Positions 25,622 through 35,548 are shown, numbered from the stretch's first letter. The stretch is DNA of 64,000 nt from DATARN01 sp963851105 (GCA_963851105.1 CAWKNP010000011.1:51300-115299), one strand, 5' to 3'. Notes: a model not told the origin generated them from the sequence alone. Program-made: numbers and translations.

Positions 25622-25915
25622 ATGAGACTGCGCGTGGGGCTCGTTGCGGGTTTCGCTGCTGGTGCGTACATCGCGACCATCGCTCAGCAGCGTTCACGGC
25701 AACTGAGCCAGCAAGTGAACCAAAAAGTCAACCGATCGGGCCGGCGTGCGGCGATCGACGGGGTAGCCGGCAAGGCCAAGGCCGTCGTCGATCTCGGCGT
25801 CGAGCGGGCCAAGGACGTCGTCGCCAGCAAGCTCGGCGACGCGAATCTGATCCGGCCCATCGTTCAGGCACCGTCCCGCCTGGCCGCCCAGCAGCGCAAC
25901 GGCGGCCAGCCCTAG
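25622..25915 (+). CDS. Small basic protein with N-terminal hydrophobic segment
   Basis: A 97-residue protein. A short hydrophobic N terminus (LRVGLVAGFAAGAYIATIAQ) may insert in the membrane. The rest is Arg/Lys/Gln-rich and helical (AQQRSRQLSQQVNQKVNRSG), with AKAVVDLGVERAKDVV, resembling YtxH-like or envelope-associated small proteins. The ribosome site AGGAGG lies immediately before ATG 25622, one of the best in the window. It lies between tRNA-Asn and the rpoD gene on the opposite strand. Function unknown. Confidence 0.65.
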   Translation: MRLRVGLVAGFAAGAYIATIAQQRSRQLSQQVNQKVNRSGRRAAIDGVAGKAKAVVDLGVERAKDVVASKLGDANLIRPIVQAPSRLAAQQRNGGQP

Positions 25916-26045
25916 CAGCCCCGCTGGGCCCACCGGCCCTACCAACCACCAGCCCTACCAGCTTCCTCCAGCCACCAGCCCACCAACCCATAGCCATTAG
26001 CCCTCTCGGGCCGACGCCCGGGCGCCGGACGAACCGACCGGAGAG

Positions 26046-27431
26046 CTACTCGGTGTCGAGGTAGTCGCGCAGCCGGCTGCTGCGCATGGGGTGGCGCAGC
26101 TTGGCCAAGGTCTTTGACTCGATCTGGCGGATCCGCTCGCGGGTGACGCCGAACTCCTTGCCGACCTCTTCCAGAGTCCGCATGTGCCCGTCGTCGAGAC
26201 CAAAGCGCAGCCGCACCACCTTCTGCTCACGCTCCGTGAGCTCGGAGAGCGCTTGGTTGACGGCGTCGTTGAGCATGGCCCGGGTGGCTGCTTCCGACGG
26301 GGCGATGGCCCCCTCGTCCTCGATCAGGTCGGAGAGGCTGAAGTCGTCGTCGCCCATCGGCTGCTCGAGCGACACGGTCTCCTGGCTGATACGCAGGATC
26401 TCCCGCACCCGAGCCGGCGTCAGCTCGGTCTTGTCCGCCAGCTCCTCCAGGCTCGGCTCGCGACCGTGGTCTTGGAGCAGTTGCCGCTGGACCCGGACCA
26501 CCTTGTTGATGGTCTCGACCATGTGGACCGGGATGCGGATCGTCCTCGCCTGGTCCGCGATCGCGCGGGTGATGGCCTGGCGGATCCACCAGGTGGCATA
26601 AGTCGAAAACTTGAAGCCCTTGGTGTAGTCGAACTTGTCGACCGCCCGCATCAGCCCGAGGTTGCCCTCTTGGATGAGGTCGAGGAATGCCATCCCCCGG
26701 TTGCGGTACCGCTTGGCGATCGACACCACCAGGCGGAGGTTGGCCTCCACGAGAATCCGCTTGGCATGGGTGCCGTCACGACGCAGCCGCTCGTCTCGCG
26801 CCACGAGGGTCGGATCGGGGGGGCCACCACTTTCGACCCGCTCGACCAGCCGCTCGGTGGCCTTCAATCCCTCCTCGACGCATTTGGCGAGGATGACCTC
26901 CTCGGTAGCGGTGAGCAGCGGGACCTTCCCGATCTCCTTCAAGTACATCCGGACCGGGTCCGAGCTCGGGCCTACCCGGCCGTCCAGGTCGATCCGCACT
27001 TCGGCGAGGGGCCGGTTGCGGAAACGGGCGGGGTTGAACGCCGCGATGACATCGCTCCCGTCGGCCTCGACCGCCCCGCCGGCGGCTTCGGGAGGCGCCG
27101 GCGCCGCCGCGACCGGCAACAGCACCGATTCGACCGCCACCGTCGACGAAGAGGCGACCACGACCGAAGGCACCGACAGCGGCGGAAGGGCACCGAAGCC
27201 GAAGTCGCTCTCGGGCAAGACATCGTTGTCGTCTCGCCAGGCAATCCCTTCTGCCCGGATCCGGCCGATCACGGCGTCGATGAGCTGCGGCGTCAACTCG
27301 AGTGACTCCAAAACCACCATTACGTCGTCGGGAGTGAGGTACCCGCGTTCGCGCCCGAGGAGCAACAAGGCGGCAAAGTCGACCGTCAACCCTCCCTCGG
27401 GAGTAAACGGTGCCACGAACGCGTCACTCAT
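26046..27431 (-). CDS. rpoD: Principal sigma factor
   Basis: A 461-residue group 1 sigma-70 factor that directs RNA polymerase to housekeeping promoters. Region 1.2 (DPVRMYLKEIGKVPLLTATE, about 160), region 2 (MAFLDLIQEGNLGLMRAVDK, then FSTYATWWIRQAITRAIADQ), region 3 and region 4.2 (GVTRERIRQIESKTLAKLRH) are all intact. The N terminus carries a short 1.1-like segment and an Ala/Val/Pro-rich spacer. ATG 27431 overlaps the end of dnaG by eight bases, keeping the dnaG-rpoD part of the macromolecular synthesis operon. Confidence 0.97.
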   Translation of the reverse strand: MSDAFVAPFTPEGGLTVDFAALLLLGRERGYLTPDDVMVVLESLELTPQLIDAVIGRIRAEGIAWRDDNDVLPESDFGFGALPPLSVPSVVVASSSTVAVESVLLPVAAAPAPPEAAGGAVEADGSDVIAAFNPARFRNRPLAEVRIDLDGRVGPSSDPVRMYLKEIGKVPLLTATEEVILAKCVEEGLKATERLVERVESGGPPDPTLVARDERLRRDGTHAKRILVEANLRLVVSIAKRYRNRGMAFLDLIQEGNLGLMRAVDKFDYTKGFKFSTYATWWIRQAITRAIADQARTIRIPVHMVETINKVVRVQRQLLQDHGREPSLEELADKTELTPARVREILRISQETVSLEQPMGDDDFSLSDLIEDEGAIAPSEAATRAMLNDAVNQALSELTEREQKVVRLRFGLDDGHMRTLEEVGKEFGVTRERIRQIESKTLAKLRHPMRSSRLRDYLDTE

Positions 27432-29277
27432 CGGCGACCTCGAAACGGGACACGAGCCAGGCTACCAGCAGGGTCTCTTCATCTTGACCGGATTGTGCAC
27501 TGCGCAACCCCTCGAGGGCGTGCTTCAACCAACCGATGGCGGCGCTGTAGTCCTGCGGCCTCGGCGCCCCCCGAGCGTCGCGTTCCAACTCCGTCAGGGC
27601 CCGCTGGCCGGCCATCTCGATGAGCCGGATGACCACCTCGTCGACGTCGTCGTCGCCGTCGTCGACCGCCAGCCGGGAAAGGAGATCGGCCACGTCCGGG
27701 TCGGCGCCCGCGATGGCGTCGTGCAACGTGACCGCCCCCGCCAGCGCCACATAGGTCCGGGCGCTGAGCTCGACATCGAAGAAGATCTGATGCAGCCGGG
27801 GACCGATCGCCTCGGGCCGGTGAACGAGCAGCCGCAGGGCCTCGAGCTCGGGCCCCGACGGTCCGGCGTCGAACATCGGAGCACCCGAACCGCTCCCCGA
27901 TCCGACACCGCCCTGCCCTCCGGGGCGGCCGCCCCCGACGGCCCGCCGCCTGCCGCCCGCGTCGCCGCCCCCGGTCCCCCCGGCGGACCCGTTGCCCCAC
28001 GAGCGCCATGCCCCCGATCGCAGTTGCTGCGGATCGACCCGGCAACGGTCGGCCACCACCATCAGGTACTGGTCCCGCACCAACTCGCTCGGGTGCTCCG
28101 CCACCATCTCCATGGCCCGGGCGGCCGTCCGGGCCCGCCCCTCGATGGAGCGCAGGTCGGCGGCCTGCAGCACCCGCTCCAGGCGGAACGCCATGAACGG
28201 CTGGGCCCCGGTCACCGCCGCCTTCAGGCCGTCAGGGTCCCGCCGGGCCATGTCCGCCGGGTCGAGCCCCTTCGGCAGCGCCGCCACCGCCACCTCGACG
28301 TCGAACTTCTGCTCCCACTCGTAGAACCGTTCGGCGGCCGCCTGCCCGGCCCGATCGGCGTCGTAGGCGAGGACGACCCGGGGGGCGAAGTTGCGGATCA
28401 GCCGCATGTGGCCCTCGGCCAGTGCAGTGCCGCAGGTGGCCACGGCGTGGCCAACGCCGGCGCGGTGGAACCCGATCACGTCGGTGTACCCCTCGCACAC
28501 GACAACCTCGCCGGCGTCGACCACCGCCTTCTTGGCCCAGTTGAGCCCGTACAACACCCGACTCTTCTTGTAGACCGCCGTTTCCTCGGTGTTCTTGTAC
28601 TTGTTCGGCAACTCCGATCCCGGCAGGATCCGCCCACCCAAGCCAACCGGCTTGGCTGCCGCGTCGAAGATGGGAAAAAGGAGGCGGGCTCTGAACGCGT
28701 CGTTCAGGCGTCCCGACTTGTTCACCGTCGCCAGGCCCGCGTCGCGAAGGACCTGGGCATCGACCTTGAGCGCCTTCACCAGATGGTCGAAACCGTCGGG
28801 CGCCCAGCCCAGCCGGTACTCCCGCACCGTGTCGCCGTCGTAGCCCCGCTCGCTGCGCAGGTAGCGCCGGGCCGCGGCCGCGTCGGCCGACGTGAGCAGC
28901 CGCTGGTGGTACCACTCGATCGCCTGCTCGAGGGCTTCGTAGATCCGGGTCTTCTGCTGGTGTTCCCGGCCCGCGATGGCGTCGCTGTAGTGCAGGGTGA
29001 TGCCGGCGCGCGACGCCAGGCCCTCGACCGCCTCCACGAAGTCGAGCTGCTCGATCTCGCGGACGAAGGTGATCACGTCGCCCTTGGCCCCACAGCCGAA
29101 GCAGTAGTAGAAGCCGCGCTCGGCGTTAAGCGAGAACGACGGGGACTTCTCGGGATGGAAGGGGCAGAGACCGGTCCAGTGCTGGCCTACCTTGCGCAGG
29201 GCCATCTTCTCGCTGGCCAGGGCCACGAAGTCGGTCTCCGCCCGGACCCGTGCCACATCTTCGTCCACGATGCCCAC
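27424..29277 (-). CDS. dnaG: DNA primase
   Basis: A 617-residue primase that makes RNA primers at the replication fork. The CHC2 zinc finger is visible as LCPFHPEKSPSFS with FYYCFGCGAKGD (about 37-65), followed by the catalytic TOPRIM core with VVVCEGYTDVIGFH and LAYDADRAGQAAA, and a helicase-binding C-terminal region preceded by a Gly/Arg-rich linker (about 435-465). GTG 29277 is chosen because TACCTT lies eight bases upstream. It overlaps rpoD by eight bases. The ppdK gene lies upstream on the same strand. Confidence 0.96.
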   Translation of the reverse strand: MGIVDEDVARVRAETDFVALASEKMALRKVGQHWTGLCPFHPEKSPSFSLNAERGFYYCFGCGAKGDVITFVREIEQLDFVEAVEGLASRAGITLHYSDAIAGREHQQKTRIYEALEQAIEWYHQRLLTSADAAAARRYLRSERGYDGDTVREYRLGWAPDGFDHLVKALKVDAQVLRDAGLATVNKSGRLNDAFRARLLFPIFDAAAKPVGLGGRILPGSELPNKYKNTEETAVYKKSRVLYGLNWAKKAVVDAGEVVVCEGYTDVIGFHRAGVGHAVATCGTALAEGHMRLIRNFAPRVVLAYDADRAGQAAAERFYEWEQKFDVEVAVAALPKGLDPADMARRDPDGLKAAVTGAQPFMAFRLERVLQAADLRSIEGRARTAARAMEMVAEHPSELVRDQYLMVVADRCRVDPQQLRSGAWRSWGNGSAGGTGGGDAGGRRRAVGGGRPGGQGGVGSGSGSGAPMFDAGPSGPELEALRLLVHRPEAIGPRLHQIFFDVELSARTYVALAGAVTLHDAIAGADPDVADLLSRLAVDDGDDDVDEVVIRLIEMAGQRALTELERDARGAPRPQDYSAAIGWLKHALEGLRSAQSGQDEETLLVAWLVSRFEVADE

Positions 29278-29285
29278 TCCGCCAG

Positions 29286-29291
29286 AAGGTA
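29286..29291 (-). promoter_or_regulatory. -10 hexamer, leaderless dnaG
   Basis: TACCTT on the minus strand, eight bases before GTG 29277, so dnaG-rpoD is probably transcribed separately from ppdK and without a leader. Confidence 0.5.
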
Positions 29292-29338
29292 CCGCCTCCC
29301 GCCGACCATGGCGGGGGGTATCGCCGCGCTACCCCCTT

Positions 29339-31969
29339 TTACCCGGCGCGAGCAATGACCGCCTGGGCGGCCGCCAACCGGGCGATGGGCACCCGGAACG
29401 GCGAGCAGGACACGTAGTCCAAGCCGGCGTCGTAGAACAGGTCGATCGATTCCGGGTCGCCGCCGTGCTCCCCGCACACGCCGAGCTTGAGGTCGGGCCG
29501 CACCGCTCGGCCCCGGGCCACCGCGATGCGCACCAGCTCGCCCACGCCCGCCTTGTCGATCGTCTCGAAGGGGTTGCGCTTCAGCAACGCCTGCTCGAGG
29601 TACGCGGGCATCATCCGGCCCTCGACGTCGTCGCGGCTGAACCCGAAGGTCATCTGCGTCAGGTCGTTGGTCCCGAAGCTGAAGAAGTCCGCCACCTCGG
29701 CGATCTCGCCCGCCACCAGGGCGGCCCGGGGCGTCTCGATCATGGTGCCGATGATGACCTCGGGCTTCTTGCGCAGCCCGGCGGTGGCGGCCGCGATGGC
29801 GTCGGTGGCCCAGCCGCGGGCCAGGGCCATTTCCTCGCGGCCGATGGTCAGCGGGATCATTACTTCGATGCGGGGCTTGCCCTTGGCCGCCAGCCGCTCC
29901 ACCGCCGCCTCCATGAGGGCCCGCACCTGCATGGCGTACAGACCGGGCTTGACGACGCCGAGGCGGACGCCGCGGATACCCAGCATGGGGTTGAACTCGT
30001 GCCACTGCTCGGCGGCGCGCAGCAGCTTCTCTTCGGTGTCGGTCAGGCCGATCGTGGCCTTCTTGATCACGAGTTCCTCGGTCGACGGCAGGAACTCGTG
30101 CAGGGGCGGATCGAGCAGGCGCACGGTGATGGGCAGCCCGTCCATGGCCTCGAGGATCTCGAGGAAGTCGGCCTTCTGGGCGACGCGCAGCTCCTCGAGG
30201 GCAGCGTTCTCTTCCTCGACGGTCTCGGCGAGGATCATCCGGCGCACGATCGGCAGCCGGTCGTCGCCGAGGAACATGTGCTCGGTGCGGCACAGCCCGA
30301 TTCCCTCGGCGCCGAACTGGCGGGCGTTGGCCGCGTCGGGGCCATTGTCGGCATTGGCGCGGACGGCCAGCTTGCCCTTGCGGACGACGTCGGCCCATTT
30401 GAGGATGGTCGCAAACTCCGCCGGCGGCGAGGCATCGGAAAGTTCGACGGCACCGAGCACCACTCGACCGGTGGTTCCGTCGAGCGACAGCATGTCGCCT
30501 TGGGTGACGGTGACCCCGCCGGCGGTGAATGACGGCCCGTTGATCCGGACCGACTCGGCGCCGACAACCGCGGGCTTGCCCCAACCCCGCGCCACGACCG
30601 CGGCGTGGCTGACCAAGCCACCCCGGGAGGTCAGGATCCCTTCGGCCGCGATCATGCCGTGGACGTCCTCGGGCGAGGTCTCGCTGCGGCACAGGATGAC
30701 CTTCTCGCCCCGGGCCGCGGCCTCGGCGGCCTCGTCGGCGGTGAAGTAGACCTTTCCGACCGCGGCGCCCGGCGACGCCGCCAGCCCCTTGGCGATCACC
30801 GTTACGTCGCTCGTGGCGAACTGCGGGTGCAGGACCTGGTCGAGGTGTTCGGCGGTGACCCGGCCGATGGCCTCTTCCCTGGTGATCTTCCAAGCCCGTT
30901 GCTTGGTCATGTCGACCGCCATGCGCAGCGCCGCCGCTCCGGTGCGCTTGCCCACCCGGGTCTGCAGCATCCACAACTTGCCCTGCTCGATGGTGAACTC
31001 GGTGTCGCACATGTCACGGTAGTGCGACTCCAGGCGGGAAAAGATGTCCATGAGCTGCTTGTAGATCGCGGGCATCTCGTCCCTCAGGGCGGCCAGCGGA
31101 AGGGTGTTGCGGATGCCCGCCACCACGTCCTCGCCCTGGGCGTTGATCAGGAAGTCGCCGTAGGCGCCCTGGGCGCCCGTCGCCGGGTCCCGGGTAAAGC
31201 CGACGCCGGTACCGGAGTTGTCGTCGCGGTTGCCGAAGACCATGGCCTGGACGTTGACGGCGGTACCCAGGTCGTGAGGGATCCGCTCGCGAACCCGGTA
31301 GGTCACCGCCCGGTCACCGTTCCAAGAAGCGAAGACCGCCTCGATGGCGCCGCGCAACTGGGCCTCAGGGGCCTCGGGGAAAGGTAATCCCGTCGCGGCC
31401 TGCACGATTGCCTTGTACTCCTCGACCAGGTCGGCCAGCAGCGCGGCGGGGATGGCGGCGTCGCTGTCGACGCCCGCCTTCTCCTTGGCGGCGTCGAACG
31501 GCTTGTCGAACGCCGCGCTCTCCACGCCGAGCACGATGCGCCCGTACATGGCGACGAACCGCCGGTACGAGTCGTAGGCGAAGCGCTCGTCGCCGGTCTG
31601 GTTGGCAACGCCGCGCACCGAATCGTCGTTCAGCCCCAGGTTGAGGACCGTGTCCATCATTCCCGGCATGGAGAATTTGGCCCCGGATCGGACGCTGACC
31701 AGGAGGGGATCGTTGGCATCACCCAGCTTTTTTCCCATCGCTTTTTCCAACCGCTTGAGTTGGGTCGCGACTTCGGCGCTGAGGCCGTCGGGCCAGCCAC
31801 TGGCCATGTAGTCCCGGCAGGCGTCGGTCGTGATCGTGAAACCGTGAGGCACCGGTAGACCGAGTACCGACGACATTTCCGCCAGGTTGGCGCCCTTGCC
31901 GCCGAGCAGGTCCTTCATGGCCATCGGCGGCTTGCGGTGCTTGTGATCAAAGGCGTACACGTACGGCAT
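29339..31969 (-). CDS. ppdK: Pyruvate, phosphate dikinase
   Basis: An 876-residue enzyme interconverting pyruvate, ATP and phosphate with PEP, AMP and pyrophosphate. The N-terminal ATP-grasp domain (MKDLLGGKGANLAEM and VSVRSGAKFSMPGMMDTVLN) is followed by the swivelling phosphohistidine domain with the catalytic His in TSRGGLVSHAAVVARG (about 450) and the PEP/pyruvate barrel ending with the active-site Cys in LGVCGEHGGDPES. Length matches the family. ATG 31969 follows GAGGAGGG. In the context of a GTP/ATP economy it may serve gluconeogenesis or glycolysis; direction cannot be inferred. Confidence 0.96.
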   Translation of the reverse strand: MPYVYAFDHKHRKPPMAMKDLLGGKGANLAEMSSVLGLPVPHGFTITTDACRDYMASGWPDGLSAEVATQLKRLEKAMGKKLGDANDPLLVSVRSGAKFSMPGMMDTVLNLGLNDDSVRGVANQTGDERFAYDSYRRFVAMYGRIVLGVESAAFDKPFDAAKEKAGVDSDAAIPAALLADLVEEYKAIVQAATGLPFPEAPEAQLRGAIEAVFASWNGDRAVTYRVRERIPHDLGTAVNVQAMVFGNRDDNSGTGVGFTRDPATGAQGAYGDFLINAQGEDVVAGIRNTLPLAALRDEMPAIYKQLMDIFSRLESHYRDMCDTEFTIEQGKLWMLQTRVGKRTGAAALRMAVDMTKQRAWKITREEAIGRVTAEHLDQVLHPQFATSDVTVIAKGLAASPGAAVGKVYFTADEAAEAAARGEKVILCRSETSPEDVHGMIAAEGILTSRGGLVSHAAVVARGWGKPAVVGAESVRINGPSFTAGGVTVTQGDMLSLDGTTGRVVLGAVELSDASPPAEFATILKWADVVRKGKLAVRANADNGPDAANARQFGAEGIGLCRTEHMFLGDDRLPIVRRMILAETVEEENAALEELRVAQKADFLEILEAMDGLPITVRLLDPPLHEFLPSTEELVIKKATIGLTDTEEKLLRAAEQWHEFNPMLGIRGVRLGVVKPGLYAMQVRALMEAAVERLAAKGKPRIEVMIPLTIGREEMALARGWATDAIAAATAGLRKKPEVIIGTMIETPRAALVAGEIAEVADFFSFGTNDLTQMTFGFSRDDVEGRMMPAYLEQALLKRNPFETIDKAGVGELVRIAVARGRAVRPDLKLGVCGEHGGDPESIDLFYDAGLDYVSCSPFRVPIARLAAAQAVIARAG

Positions 31970-32032
31970 TGGGGAAACCCTCCTCAAAGGAACCGACTCA
32001 GCCTATTGGCTGGGGCTTACGACTCCGGGCCG

Positions 32033-32767
32033 TCAGCCCCGGTCGAGGACGTGTACGGCCCGCAGCCGGCGTTCCAGATGCTGCTCCATCGCCGAGGTGG
32101 CCAGCATCGCCACCTCCGACGTCACCTCGGTATCCGGCTCCGCCAGCGCCCCGGCCAAGCCGCCCCCGAGGATCCGGGCGAGGAGGGCCAGGGCATCGGG
32201 CGATATCGGTACGCCTCGCCGGCAGTCCCGGCACAGGGCACCGCCTTGTGAGAGGTCGAAGGCGACCAGTTCCCGGCCTGTCGGTGCCGGCGCCCCGCAC
32301 GAGGCGCACTCCGCCAGCACCGGTCCGTAGCCCTCCATGCTGAGCAACTTCCAGTAGAAGGCGGCGACCAGGAGCGGCGAGCGTTGCTCGCGCCCCGCCA
32401 GCGTGCGCAGCGCCGCCACCAGCATCTGGTAGAGCCGGGCGTCGGGCTGGCGCTCCTGGGCGGTCTGATCGACCACCTCGAGCATCGCCATGGCATCGGT
32501 CATCCGTGTCAGGTCATCGCGGATGGGCCGGAAATGGTCGATCGACTCGGCCTGGGTCACGATGTCGAGCTCACGGCCCTCGTAGAACAGCAGGCTGGTG
32601 TTGGCGGGCGGCTCCAGGCGGGCACCGAAGCGGCTCTTGGTCTTTCGGATCCCCTTGGCGACGGCCCGGACCTTGCCGTGGCCCGCGGTCATGAACACGA
32701 TGATGCGGTCGGCCTCGCCCAGGCGGTAGTGGCGCAGCGCCACCCCCTGGTCCCGGTACAGGCTCAC
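32033..32767 (-). CDS. recO: DNA repair protein RecO
   Basis: A 244-residue recombination mediator of the RecFOR pathway that loads RecA on gapped DNA. The N-terminal OB fold (LYRDQGVALRHYRLGEADRI with the KGIRKTKSRFGARLEP strand) precedes a helical domain with a zinc ribbon: CASCGAP and CRDCRRG (about 175-205). GTG 32767 overlaps the stop of uppS by four bases (GTGA), so the two are translationally coupled. The length is normal. Confidence 0.93.
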   Translation of the reverse strand: MSLYRDQGVALRHYRLGEADRIIVFMTAGHGKVRAVAKGIRKTKSRFGARLEPPANTSLLFYEGRELDIVTQAESIDHFRPIRDDLTRMTDAMAMLEVVDQTAQERQPDARLYQMLVAALRTLAGREQRSPLLVAAFYWKLLSMEGYGPVLAECASCGAPAPTGRELVAFDLSQGGALCRDCRRGVPISPDALALLARILGGGLAGALAEPDTEVTSEVAMLATSAMEQHLERRLRAVHVLDRG

Positions 32768-33516
32768 GGCGTCAGGTCGCTCGGAAGGTCGTCGGGATTG
32801 ACGGTGCCCCCGAAGCGGCGATCCCGCCGCTGGAACTCCCGAACCGCCTCCGCCAGGTGCTCGCGACGGAAATCCGGCCACAGCACGTCGGTGAACACCA
32901 ACTCGCTGTAGGCCACCTCCCAGATGAGGAAGTTGGACAGGCGGAACTCTCCCGACGTGCGGATCACCAGATCCGGGTCGGGCATGTCCGGGGCGTACAT
33001 GCGCGACCTGATGGCTTTGACATCGACCTTGCGCGACGGGACTCCCTCGTCGATGAGGGCCCGCACCGCGTCGACGATCTCTGCCCGGCCGCCGTAATTG
33101 AAGGCGATCGTGAAGGTCATCTTGCGGTTGTTCTTGGTCATTTCCGCGGATTCGTCAATGCGGTGCAGAACCCGGCGGGGCACCCGCCAATCCCGCCGGC
33201 CGATGAAGCGGATGCGAATTCCCATCTCGTTCAGCTGCTGGCGGCGTTGCAACAGGAGCTGGTCGGCGATCACGCTGAGCAGGAACCGCACCTCGTCGGC
33301 GGGCCGGCGCCAGTTCTCGGTGGAAAAGGCGTAGACCGTGAACCAGTCGAGGCCCATTTCCAGGGCGCCGCAAACGGTGTCGAACAGCGCCTCCTCCCCC
33401 GCCCGGTGGCCCTCGGTGCGGGGCAGGCCCCGCTTCTGCGCCCAGCGCCCGTTGCCATCCATGACGCAGGCCACGTGGGCCGGCATCCGGTTGGGATCGA
33501 GCCCTTCAAGGTCCAC
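32764..33516 (-). CDS. uppS: Isoprenyl (undecaprenyl) diphosphate synthase
   Basis: A 250-residue cis-prenyltransferase making the polyprenyl carrier for cell-wall synthesis from FPP and IPP. Conserved features are the CVMDGNGRWAQKRG start of the active site, the GHRAGEEALFDTV helix, the FSTENWRRP loop and the C-terminal DLVIRTSGEFRLSNFLIWE with YSELVFTDVLWPDF. GTG 33516 is preferred over GTG 33525 because the latter falls inside the -10 hexamer TACGGT. It is coupled to recO downstream and divergent from the DinG-like gene. Confidence 0.95.
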   Translation of the reverse strand: MDLEGLDPNRMPAHVACVMDGNGRWAQKRGLPRTEGHRAGEEALFDTVCGALEMGLDWFTVYAFSTENWRRPADEVRFLLSVIADQLLLQRRQQLNEMGIRIRFIGRRDWRVPRRVLHRIDESAEMTKNNRKMTFTIAFNYGGRAEIVDAVRALIDEGVPSRKVDVKAIRSRMYAPDMPDPDLVIRTSGEFRLSNFLIWEVAYSELVFTDVLWPDFRREHLAEAVREFQRRDRRFGGTVNPDDLPSDLTP

Positions 33517-33523
33517 ATTTGTC

Positions 33524-33529
33524 ACCGTA
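33524..33529 (-). promoter_or_regulatory. -10 hexamer, leaderless uppS
   Basis: TACGGT on the minus strand, seven bases before GTG 33516. This element decides between the two candidate uppS start codons. Confidence 0.5.
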
Positions 33530-33566
33530 TCGCTTGCCAACCGTCCTGCCCCGACACGCCCGCCGG

Positions 33567-33572
33567 TACCCT
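33567..33572 (+). promoter_or_regulatory. -10 hexamer, leaderless helicase gene
   Basis: TACCCT six bases before GTG 33579. It forms a compact divergent promoter pair with the uppS hexamer 38 bp away. Confidence 0.5.
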
Positions 33573-33578
33573 CTCGCG

Positions 33579-35492
33579 GTGACGGCCGAAGACGTGGGGG
33601 CAACCCTGGACCGGGTCGTGGGATCCCTTCCCGGCGGCGGCGACAGCCGCCCCGGCCAACGGCAGATGGCCCTGGCGGTGGCCGCCGCCATCGCCTCACG
33701 GCGTCACCTCATCGTCGCCGCCCAGACGGGAACGGGGAAAAGCCTCGCCTACCTGGTCCCCGCCCTGCTCTCCGGTTCCCGGGTGGTGGTGGCCACCGCG
33801 ACCAAGGCCCTGCAGGACCAGCTGGCCAAAAAAGACCTGCCTTTCCTGGCCGAGCGCCTCCCCATTCCCTTCGAGTTCGCGGTGCTGAAAGGGCGGTCCA
33901 ACTACCTCTGCCGCCAGCGGGCCCTCGAGATAGCCGGCGGCGGCGACCAGTTGGAGCTGTCGGCCACCTCGCGACCGCCGGGCGGCGACGGGGCCGACCT
34001 CGGCACCTTCGGTCGCCAGGTCCGCCGCCTGATCGAATGGTCGCTGACTGCGGAAACCGGCGACCGGGCCGACCTGCCCTTCGAGCCCCACCCCCGCGCC
34101 TGGGCCTCGGTAAGCGTCGGATCCAGCGACTGCCCGGGCAAGGCCCGCTGCCCGAACGGCGACGTCTGCTTCGCCGAGGCCGCCCGCGACCGGGCCGCGG
34201 TGGCCGACGTGGTCGTCGTCAACACCCACCTCTACGCCACCCACCTCGCCGCTGGGGGCGCCATCCTGCCCGATCACGACGTGGTCATCTTTGACGAGGC
34301 CCATGAGCTCGAGGACGTGGCGTCGTCGAGCCTCGGGCTCGAGCTGGCGCCCGGTCGTTTCTTCGGGCTGGCCCACAACGCGAAGCCCATCATCGACGAC
34401 GGGGCCATCGCCGACGCCGTCGACGACGGCGGGTCCCGCCTGGCCGCCCTGCTCAGCGACCTCCGCGGCCAGCGCCTGGCCCATCCCCTTCCCGACGAGG
34501 TGGAGACCGTGCTGACGGTGCTGCGCGAGCGCGTCGCCCGGCTGAGCGCAGCGCTGCGCAAGGTCGAGTCCGACCAGGGCGACGGGGCCCGCAAGGCCCG
34601 GGCCCAGCAGGCCGCGGGCCACCTCGCCAGCGAGCTCGATCAGACCTTGGCCCTCCCGGCCACGAGCGTCGCGTGGATCGAAGGCTCGGCCTCGGCGCCG
34701 GTCCTCAAGGTGGCGCCCATCAACATCGCCCCCCTCCTCGAAGCCCTCCTCTGGCACGGCGAGTCGGCCCCCACCGCCATCCTGACCAGCGCCACCATCC
34801 CGCCCCGGTTGGCGTCGCGCCTTGGCATCCCCGACGGCTCCTACGACGAGCTCGATGTCGGCAGCCCCTTCGATTTCCCCCACCAGGCGCTCCTGTACTG
34901 CGCGGTGCACCTTCCCGACCCCCGCAGTGCGGGGTACGAGGCCGCCATGCACCACGAGCTGGAGGCGCTCATCCGGGCCGCCGGGGGCCGGACGCTGGCA
35001 TTGTTCACCAGCTGGCGGGCGATGGACGCCGCCGCCAAGGCCCTGCGGAGTGTGCTCCCCTGGTCCGTCCTGACCCAGTCCGACCTCCCCAAGCCGGCGC
35101 TGGTGGCCGCCTTCAAGGGCGACGAGCGGTCGTGCCTGTTCGCCACCATGGGCTTCTGGCAAGGCGTCGACATTCCCGGTCCCGCCCTGTCGCTGGTTGC
35201 CATCGACCGCATCCCATTTCCCCGGCCCGACGAACCGCTGCTCCAGGCCCGCCGCGAGCTGGTGGGCAGAGCCGCCTTCGAGACGATCGACCTGCCCCGG
35301 GCCGCGACGCTCCTGGCCCAGGGCGCCGGCCGGCTGATCCGCTCACCCACCGACCGGGGGGTCGTGGCAGTCCTCGATGCCCGCCTGGCGACCTCGCGCT
35401 ACCGGTGGGAGCTGATACGGGCCCTCCCCCCCATGCGCCGTACCCGCCACCTCCATGAGGTGGAGGAGTTCCTCGCCCCCTTGCGCAACTGA
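33579..35492 (+). CDS. DinG-family ATP-dependent DNA helicase
   Basis: A 637-residue superfamily 2 helicase of the XPD/DinG type. Motif I is AAQTGTGKSLAYLVP (about 47-61). The four-cysteine iron-sulfur region is formed by NYLCRQRA with DCPGKARCPNGDVCF (about 105-205). Motif II is FDEAHELED, motif III ILTSATI, and motif VI QGAGRLIRSPTDRG. It probably unwinds 5'-tailed or structured DNA during repair. GTG 33579 is chosen from its -10 hexamer. The 3' end faces repeat array A and era. Confidence 0.92.
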   Translation: MTAEDVGATLDRVVGSLPGGGDSRPGQRQMALAVAAAIASRRHLIVAAQTGTGKSLAYLVPALLSGSRVVVATATKALQDQLAKKDLPFLAERLPIPFEFAVLKGRSNYLCRQRALEIAGGGDQLELSATSRPPGGDGADLGTFGRQVRRLIEWSLTAETGDRADLPFEPHPRAWASVSVGSSDCPGKARCPNGDVCFAEAARDRAAVADVVVVNTHLYATHLAAGGAILPDHDVVIFDEAHELEDVASSSLGLELAPGRFFGLAHNAKPIIDDGAIADAVDDGGSRLAALLSDLRGQRLAHPLPDEVETVLTVLRERVARLSAALRKVESDQGDGARKARAQQAAGHLASELDQTLALPATSVAWIEGSASAPVLKVAPINIAPLLEALLWHGESAPTAILTSATIPPRLASRLGIPDGSYDELDVGSPFDFPHQALLYCAVHLPDPRSAGYEAAMHHELEALIRAAGGRTLALFTSWRAMDAAAKALRSVLPWSVLTQSDLPKPALVAAFKGDERSCLFATMGFWQGVDIPGPALSLVAIDRIPFPRPDEPLLQARRELVGRAAFETIDLPRAATLLAQGAGRLIRSPTDRGVVAVLDARLATSRYRWELIRALPPMRRTRHLHEVEEFLAPLRN

Positions 35493-35548
35493 GGGCCTGC
35501 TGGTCGCGCCCGCCGAAGCGACCCGGGGCTCCGGTGCCCCTTCCGTTT

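Noticed and set aside
25916..26045. CCA-rich tract as a possible repeat array
   Set aside because: The CCAGCC/CCAACC runs are irregular and short; no unit length is kept.
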